DNA of 64,000 bases, from the NCBI GenBank assembly GCA_963575745.1, contig CAUYUJ010000891.1, positions 1,115,665 to 1,179,664 on the forward strand, in the 5' to 3' direction. The position numbers were made by a program, and so were the translations under genes. The DNA comes from Prorocentrum cordatum (taxonomy: Eukaryota; Sar; Dinophyceae; Prorocentrales; Prorocentraceae). Position 1 is the first letter of the stretch. Each line of letters starts with the position of its first letter. Below are positions 57,319 to 64,000 of the stretch, in pieces. Below the pieces are notes generated by a model. The model had not been told where the DNA came from and ran no database searches. It saw only the letters and a list, made by a program, of their open reading frames with translations.

Positions 57319-58960
57319 GGTAAAATAGTCATATACAGGCCCCAGGGGCCGAAATCGAGAACCAACGCCAGGATTGAAAAAGTCATCTCGTCGGAGGTCT
57401 GGGCCGGGCGGCCGGTAACGCGGGGCCAGTCAACGCGGGGTGTCGAAAGGAGGCCAGACATGCGACGTCCTGATTGTTCCCATTCGGGGTCCCTGGAAGG
57501 CCCGACCCTTTCTCCAGGACCAGGTTTTCGTCCTGAGTCGTGTTTTGATGCTCCCGAGGCCTGGCGAGGGCCCCCCCGAGGCCGAGATTGGCCAAAAACC
57601 TCCCGTCCTGATTTTTGTTACGCCGCGAGCATGTCTGCACGTCTTTGGAGGGCCCCTGTGGGGGCCCCCAGGGGCCCATTTCGGCGCCCTTCAGGGCCCG
57701 TTTGGGCCTTCTTTCCTGCAGTCCTCGATAAGTGACCCTTACGTTCCCAGACCCCCCACGCCACGATTTTCTCACAAGCGTCGACACCCAGAGGTCTCGA
57801 TCCCTTCCCTGGGACCGATTTTCCATCCTGAGCATATTTCTGATGTTCCCAAGGCCCGGCTTGTAAGGGCCCCCGAAGGCTGCAGATAGCTGAAGACCTT
57901 GCGTCGTGATTTGTTCACATGAGGCGTTCCAGAAAGGGCCTTGCCTTCGATGATGGAAGCAGTTGCCACCTCTTCCTCGGCGGGAGGCGGCGGAAGGGCG
58001 GCTGGCGGAGGCCGGCGGAAGGCTGGCGGAAGGCGGCGGGAGCAAAAGATGCGCCCCCAAGAGATGAAACCGTTCTTGGGCCCAGGGTTCCCAGCATCCG
58101 CCGCATGACTCGAGGGGGCCTGGGTTTATATGTAGCCCCTGCGTTGCCGGCCGCCCGCTTCGGCCCCGAGGCGGGAGCAGACTTCCGGGGAGGGACGGGA
58201 CGGCCGAGGGCCGCCGGCGCCGGCCCCGAGGTGCTCGGCGGCGGGGGCTGCGGCCTCTCCCCCGGCCTGGAGGGCTGGGTAGCCCAGCCGGGCGGCGCCA
58301 AGGGGGGTCACCGGCAGGACCGGGGGCAGCGGTAGAGGGCCCAGACGTGCGACGTCCCGATGTTCTCCGTGCGGGGCCCCTGGAAGTCCCGACCCTTTCC
58401 CCAGGACCGGTGTTTCATGCTGAATCGTTCCTGGACGGTCCCGAGGCCCGGCGAGGGCCCCCCGAGGCCGAAGTTGGCCAAAAAACCTCCCGCCCTGATT
58501 TTTGTTCGACGCGATCATGTCTGGGGGGAGGACGGGCTCGGGGGGGGGGTGTAACGCATCGACCCCCAGTCGCCCACCGATCGCCGACAAGGGCGTGGTG
58601 CTTGATGGCCCCACCCCGCCCAGGAACCTGCGGACTGTCTATCGAGGGCCCGTCGCCGCTCTACCAGCGATGTGTCGCAGAGTCCAGGTTGGTGGCCCCT
58701 TCCAGGCGTCGAGGGGTTCCAGGGTCAAAGCTCGAGGAGGTGTTGGGACGCCTGGGGTCGCTTTGGAAGGCTCTGGAGTCTCCTCGAGCCCACCTCCTAG
58801 CGGAACCTGTGCTTCCTCGGGGAGGGGGCGCCCCCCCCCTGCAGGATGATTTTGACTTCCTCGCCGAGGCCGTTTTGGACGCTCCGACGACTCGCGACCC
58901 CCCCCTCCAGGTCCAGGGAAGGGGGGAGGGGGAGGGGTCAAGAGTCTCCCTCCCCCCCTC
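57319..58960. repeat. Cluster of ~185-bp dispersed repeats and GGCGGAAG element
   Basis: Full copies at 57454-57640 and 58341-58527 and a diverged copy at 57780-57920, all in plus orientation. Between them, 57946-58125 is copy 2 of the GGCGGAAG / GATGCGCCCCCAAGAGATGA repeat. 58530-58960 is GC-rich without a supported gene. Confidence 0.8.
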
Positions 58961-58964
58961 CCCG

Positions 58965-61090
58965 CCCGCAAGCCGTCTCGCTCACTCCCACCCGCCCTCC
59001 CAACATATACGTAGCACCTGAGCCTGGCCCGAACTGCAGCGTATGCAGCAGTCGTCTTTGGATGGCCAGCTGCTGGGGGCGAATCCGCCGCCGCCGCCGC
59101 CGCCGCCGCCTCCGCCGCCGCTCTCCCGCCTCCGCCGCCGCGCGCCGCGCCACACCCCCCCCCCGCGCTTGGCCGCCCGGCCGCCGCCCGCTGCCCTGCC
59201 GCCGCGCCCGCCGAACGCCCGCCGCCGCCGCCACCGCGCCGCCCTGCCGCCGCCGCCGCGCCGCTGGCCCTCTGCCAAATCGCCGCAGCCAGCCGCCGCG
59301 CAGCCGCTGCCGCCCCGCGCGCTGCCGCTCGCCGCCGCCACGGCCGCCGCCGCGCGCCACCCAACCGCCCCGCCCGCCGCCGCCCACCGCCGCCGCCGCT
59401 GCCGCCGCCGCGCCCCCGCCGCCGCGCCCTCCGCCGCCGCCACCGCCGCAGCCAGCCGCAGCCGCTTGCCCCCCCCCCGGCCCCTCCCGCCGCACCGGCC
59501 CCCCAAAGCCGCCTCAGAGCGGGCCGCCGCCGCCGCCGCCGCCAAGTGTACTTTGTTTTTTTTGCCCGGGATGGTGGGGAAAGGCCGCATCGGGTTCGCT
59601 GCGCATGCTCCGAATTTGGACACGGAGTGTGTTTTGTATTGTGTCTTGTACAAGGGAGGATGCGGGCAGAGTGTGTTGTGTACTGCTTTGTTACAAGGGA
59701 TGGTGAGAGGGGCCCGCATGGACCTGGGTTGGCTACCGGTCGCCTGGGGGAAGGGGTGCATACTAATAGGGAGTTGTGATCAAAACGCCCCCCCCGCCCG
59801 CAAAGCCGTCTCGGTCACTCCCACCCGCCCTCCCAACACATACGTAGCACCCGAGCCCGGCCCGAACCGTACCATGTGCAGCAGTCGTATTTGGATGGAC
59901 AAGTAATGGGGCCCATCCGCCGCCGCCGCCACACGCGATTGCGCCGCCGCCGCCCGCCGCGCCGCCGCTGTCCGCCGCTGCCGCCGCGCCGCGCTTGCCC
60001 GCGCCGCCGCCGCCCCGCGCCAAATCGCCGCCGCGCAGCCGCTGCCGCCGCAGTCGCTGCCGCCACCGTTGCCGCCCGCGCCGCCACGGTGCCGCCGCCG
60101 CCCCGCGCCCCCGCCGCCGCCCCCCGAACCCGCCGCCGCCACCGCCGCAACCGCCGCAGCCGCTGCCCCCGGCCACGCAGCCGCCGCAGCCGCCGTCCGC
60201 GCCAAGTGTACTATGTTGGGGGGGTCGGGGTGGCGTTTTTTGGGGTTGACAGGGATGGTGGGGGGCGGCCGCATCGGGTTCGCTGCGCATGCTCCGAATT
60301 TGGACACAGAGTGTGCCTTGTATGGTTGTTTAACAAAAGGATGGTGGGGCAGATTGTGTTTTGCATAATTTTGTTCCAAAAGATAGTGGGGTGGTGCCCG
60401 CATGGACCTGGGTTGGCTCCCAGTCGCCTGGGGGAGGGGGTGATTACTAATAGGGAACAGTGATCAAGACGCCCTCCCCGCCCGCAAGCCGTCTCGCTCA
60501 CTCCCACCCGCCCTCCCAACACATACGTAGCACCCGAGCCTGGCCCGAGCCGCAGCTGATGCAGCAGTCGTATTTGGATGGCCAGCTACTGGGGGGCCAA
60601 TCCGCCGCCGCCGCCTCCGCCACCGTCGCCGCCGCCCGCCGCCGCCGCCGCCGCGCCACCGCCGCCGCCGCCGCTGTCCGCCGCTGCGGCCGTCGCGGCG
60701 GTGCCCGCCGCCGCCGCCGCCGCCCCCGCTGCCAAATCGCCGCCGCCGCAGCCGCTGCCGCCGCAGTCGCTGCCGCCCCCGCCGCCGCCACGCCGCAGCC
60801 GCCGCAGCCGCTGCCCCCGCCGCAGCCGCCGCAGCCGCCGCCACCGCCGCCAAGTGTATTTTGTTTTGGTTTTGTTGACAGGGATGGTGGGGGGCGGCCG
60901 CATCGGGTTCGTTGCGCATGCTCCGAATTTGGACACAGAGTGTGCTTTGTATTGGTGTTTATAAAGGATGGTGGGGGCAGATTGTGTTGTGTATTGTTTT
61001 TGTACAAAGGATGGTGGGGGGGTCCTCATGGACTTGGGTTGGCTCCCAGTCGCCTGGGGGAGGGGGTGTATACTAATAGGGAGTAGTGAT
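58965..61090. repeat. Three tandem ~0.6-0.8-kb units carrying CCG tracts
   Basis: Units begin at 58965, 59796 and 60481 with CCCGCAAGCCGTCTCGCTCA. Each contains CAACACATACGTAGCACC, CAGCAGTCG and TTGGATGG, a CCG-rich tract of 250-480 bp, AAGTGTA, GCATGCTCCGAATTTGGACA, and ends TACTAATAGGGA. Flanking parts are much better conserved than the CCG tract, whose length accounts for the unit length differences. Confidence 0.93.
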
Positions 61091-61175
61091 AACCCTTCCC
61101 CGAAGGGGAAGAAGGAGGAGTGGAAGAGGAAACGCCCTAAACCACCGACGCCCCGCGGGCTGGTGGGATTAAGCG
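61085..61175 (+). repeat. Dispersed ~90-bp module, copy 3
   Basis: CCTTCCCCGAAGGGGAAGAA, then GAAACGCCCTAAACCACCGA and CGGGCTGGTGGGATT. Begins exactly where the CCG unit array ends. Confidence 0.65.
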
Positions 61176-61734
61176 TGTACCCTCGTGTCCTGCGTACGGT
61201 GTCCCATGCCTGCTGCACCCCTGAGGCAGAGGTGCCATTGGTTTAGGACCCATGCTGGCCTCGGAAGAGTCTTCCAGCGGCGAGCGAGGGGGGAAGTGAT
61301 AATGAGAAGGCCTTCTCGGAAGGCGGAGGGACTGCTCAGAAGCCCTCGCGCCTTGTGGGCAGTTTTCTGTGTCTTCGGGGAAGGCTCAGGAAACTTCCCA
61401 GAGGGCCAGGGGGCTTCCGAACCTTCGGGGAAGGCTTTCTCCTTCTCGTTTCCCCCCCCCGTCGCTCGCCGCCGAGTCGCGTGTCCTCCCGCGTGCCCTC
61501 TACAGTCAAGCTCGACTGTAGCGGTGACCTCCCCTTCGCCCTGCCCGCGCCAGAGCCGCGCGGCCGCGCGGGCGCCGCTGAAGAAGCGGACGCTGGACCT
61601 GCGACTGGCGCGCACGCTCACCGTGGGCCGCTCGGCCGGAGCCCCGCGGCGGGCTCACTCCTCGATCCCCCTGCTCGGCCCTCCTCGCTCCTCGCTCCTC
61701 CTGGTCCACCTCGCTCTCGCTCCTTCTCGTCCTC
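61176..61734. other. Spacer with possible exon fragment
   Basis: At about 61565-61640 the plus strand reads LKKRTLDLRLARTLTVGRS, coding-like but short and followed by the CCT tract. Two copies of CCTTCGGGGAAGGCT-like words lie at 61370 and 61420. Confidence 0.3.
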
Positions 61735-62012
61735 CTCCTCCTCCTCCTCCTCCTCCTTTTCCTCATATGATCCTCCTCATTATCACGCTCCTCTTCGCTC
61801 CTCCTCGTCCTCCTCCTCGTCCTCCTCCTCGTCCTCCTCCTTCTCCTCCTCCTCCTCCTCCTCCATCCCTCCTCCTCCTCCTCCTCTCCCACGTTCCTCC
61901 CCCTCTCTCCACCACCTCCTCCTCCTCCTCCTCCTCCTCCTCCTCCTCCTCCTCCTCCTCCTCCTCCTCCTCCTCCTCCTCCTCCTCCTCCTCCTCCTCC
62001 CCTTCCCCCTAT
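61735..62012. repeat. (CCT)n tract
   Basis: CCT triplets with CGT interruptions, becoming perfect from 61918 to 61998. Confidence 0.95.
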
Positions 62013-62084
62013 CGATGGCCTCCCCCTCCGATGAGCATTTTCTGCACCGACGCCTGCACATGCGACGGTGCTCACGCCAGCGAT

Positions 62085-62220
62085 TCCGCCAGTCCCGAGT
62101 CCAGCACCGACGCCAGTTCCAACGCCAGTACCGCAGTCAGCACTGACGCCAGCTCAGCAGTCCGACTCCATAGTCCGACTACACCGACTCCATAGTCCGA
62201 CTCCACAGTACGACTCCACT
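62085..62220. repeat. Short tandem words CCGACTCCATAGT and CCGACGCCAGT
   Basis: CAGCACCGACGCCAGTTCCA-type words, then CCGACTCCATAGTCCGACTA repeats at 11-24 bp spacing. Confidence 0.75.
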
Positions 62221-63329
62221 GCCTGCCAACTCCGACTACAGCTCCCGAGGCACGTTCCGGAGCGGCCGTTTGCGCAGACGGGCCATTGGCAGTGCCGGTG
62301 CTTGTGTACCCGTCTCCAAGCGCCCATCTGCATCCAGCCTTCGGAGACGGCTACCTCTACAAGTACTTCCACCACAGGGTCATCCACTTGTCCATCAATT
62401 TCTGCGGATCTCCTTGGTTAGCCTGGCGTCCTGTATAGCACTGACTAGTTGATACTGTCCCGCTGGTCGCAATGAAGGGGGCGGTGCGATTTGCACGTCT
62501 TTTTTCGCCTCTCTTACCCCTCTCCTCCTTCCCCCCGCGTGACCTATTTCTCTGCGTTGGCACTGCAGTGGTCATGCGGGCGCCCAGACTGACAGGCAGT
62601 CGGGCGATGACCTCCGCGGCCTGCGAATCTGTACTTCGCCCCGCTGTTCCAGGCCATGGATGCGCGCGACGGCTCGCCTATGGCTGGTTGGCTGGGGCGC
62701 CGCTTTTGTTTTTTGGGGATCTTGTCCCCCGAATACTGGCCCCCCTCGTGGCAGAGAGCTCGGCACGGCACGTTTCGTTGCCAGTAGGTCGTCGCCGGGA
62801 AACAAATCGGTCGAATGCTTCTGGCCTGGGGGGCTGGTGGTTTTCATTTTAGATAGTCGCCATCGCGTTTTCGGATGCGTCGACGTTCTATGCAGCGTCC
62901 TGCGTTTTCCTCCTCCCCCTCCCCCTCGGCCCCAGCGGCCCTCCCTGAGAGCCAGGCGTGGCGTTCTCTCCCACGCTCGGGCCCTGGGAACCCTCACAGA
63001 TCGAACAAATGCCGCAGAACGGTGGGGTCTAGGGCTCCAGCTGTGATTTTTCACGATGTTGCAATGTGTTCGCGAAGTCGGGTCTCAGGATCCCCCGTTT
63101 TCCGAGATCCCCCTAGTCATCCTGCACCCCTGGGAACGAGGCCCCCATGGGAGGTTTTCTCGCCGCGAGATGCCTTCCCGCAGCTGCGCATCGCCGAGGG
63201 CGTTCCAGGGTTGCCCGAATCGTCGCGAACGGCCGCCAGAGGCCCGAGCTACGCTCTGAAAGCCGAAGACCAAAAAGGCCCCAGATCTCTGACGAGGCGG
63301 TTCCTTTCCATCACGAGCTCTCTTTTGGG
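62221..63329. other. Spacer, no gene supported
   Basis: A frame near 62310-62435 ends GDGYLYKYFHHRVIHLSIN then a stop and looks coding-like, but has no start or splice context. The remainder has no recognised feature. Confidence 0.35.
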
Positions 63330-63668
63330 CGCCCGAGTTATCCGGGGTAACTCGGGTCCGGGGCAACTCGGGTTTGGATTCCCGAAAAAGGAACCCGAGT
63401 TAGCCCTGACCCGAGTTACCCCTGATGATTCGGGGCTCTGGACGCCCGAACTATCCGGGGTAAGTCGGGTCCGGGGTAACTCGGGTTCGGATTCCCGAAA
63501 AACGAACCCGAGTTAGCCCTGACCCGAGTTACCCCTGATGATTCGGGGCTCTGGACGCCCGAACTATCCGGGGTAAGTCGGGTCCGGGGTAACTCGGGTT
63601 CGGATTCCCGAAAAACGAAGCCGAGTTAACCCTGACCCGAGTTACCCCTGATGATTCGGGGCTCTGAC
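63330..63668. repeat. 113-bp tandem repeat, three units, each a strong hairpin
   Basis: TATCCGGGG recurs at 63339, 63452 and 63565, exactly 113 bp apart. Each unit contains GGGGTAACTCGGGT and its reverse complement ACCCGAGTTACCCC separated by about 35 bases, with a second AACTCGGGTT/AACCCGAGTT pair inside. Units 2 and 3 are nearly identical; unit 1 is more diverged. Confidence 0.93.
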
Positions 63669-64000
63669 TCTTGTTCCTCGATCTCGGCCTCTTGGTGTCC
63701 GCCATCGGGCCACCAGCAAGAGCGGATCTGGGCCGAAGACTGAAGTTGCCCCCATGGTGGGCCGCGCAGCCCCGGCTCCGCAGCAAACCCCCAAGCCGAC
63801 TGGAATGCCCCCCCCGTTGTTTTTCTGAGGGTCGGCGCCGGTGTCGCTTCCAGCTATGATAGCCCCGGAATTAGATAAGGGGGGGGCCCTCGTGGCGCGA
63901 CACATAGGAGGGCGATGGGTGGGGGTGGTGCTGCCGAAAAGGAGCCCGTTAGGGCCCCGAACGAGGCCCTTAAGAGCCCCCAAGGGGACCTTGAAGGCCC
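63669..64000. other. Spacer at the window end, no gene supported
   Basis: Ends in GGCCCCGAACGAGGCCC and AGAGCCCCCAAGG, words of the CCCCAAGAGG repeat family. Confidence 0.4.

Noticed and set aside
54970-57461. Minus-strand frames of 782 and 815 codons
   Set aside because: They encode only the eight-residue periodic product of the ACACCCGG array, which is open in all six frames; no unique coding sequence is attached.
58846-60463. Pro/Arg/Ala-rich frames of 190-290 codons
   Set aside because: They follow the CCG tracts of the triplicated unit and are not conserved in frame between the three copies.

Overview
This window looks like nuclear DNA of a dinoflagellate, probably a GC-rich genus; the genus cannot be fixed from the sequence. 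The evidence is: (a) two degenerate copies of the dinoflagellate spliced leader (core GTAGCCATTTT), at 11768-11788 and 26256-26277, each just upstream of a coding block; (b) multi-exon genes whose reading frames join cleanly across GT-AG and also GC-AG introns; (c) a LINE-like retroelement of the type abundant in dinoflagellates; (d) protein families I recognise only as large uncharacterised dinoflagellate families; (e) very heavy repeat content.

Layout. 1-11.7 kb: repeats only, including at least three small inverted-repeat (MITE-like) elements, a ~92-bp minisatellite and long (GGA)n, (ACG)n and (CCT)n tracts. 11.77-18.0 kb: one decayed, plus-strand retroelement: spliced-leader relic, Cys-rich/coiled-coil region, apurinic-like endonuclease, reverse transcriptase and RNase H, broken by frameshifts. 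18.0-20.9 kb: repeats. 20.9-42.2 kb: the gene-rich part. Five multi-exon gene models lie head-to-tail on the plus strand (20909-24560, 26310-28641, 29188-30404, 33452-38870, 39708-42206), with one intronless minus-strand ORF (22022-22954) nested in an intron of the first. 42.2-48.3 kb: more MITEs, polypurine tracts and a few short exons. 48.3-64 kb: almost wholly repetitive: octamer arrays (48301-49025, 54045-54930, 55041-57318), a 65/130-bp higher-order minisatellite, a ~55-bp minisatellite, a triplicated CCG-bearing unit and a terminal 113-bp hairpin repeat.

How it fits together. The one-way gene order is what is known of dinoflagellate gene clusters, whose mRNAs are capped by trans-splicing. 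The last of the five genes has a DDE-transposase-like spacing of acidic residues, and long inverted repeats lie near both ends of the cluster, so the cluster could be part of a multi-gene mobile unit; that is inference only. Most long open frames in this window come from stop-free simple repeats and are not genes.
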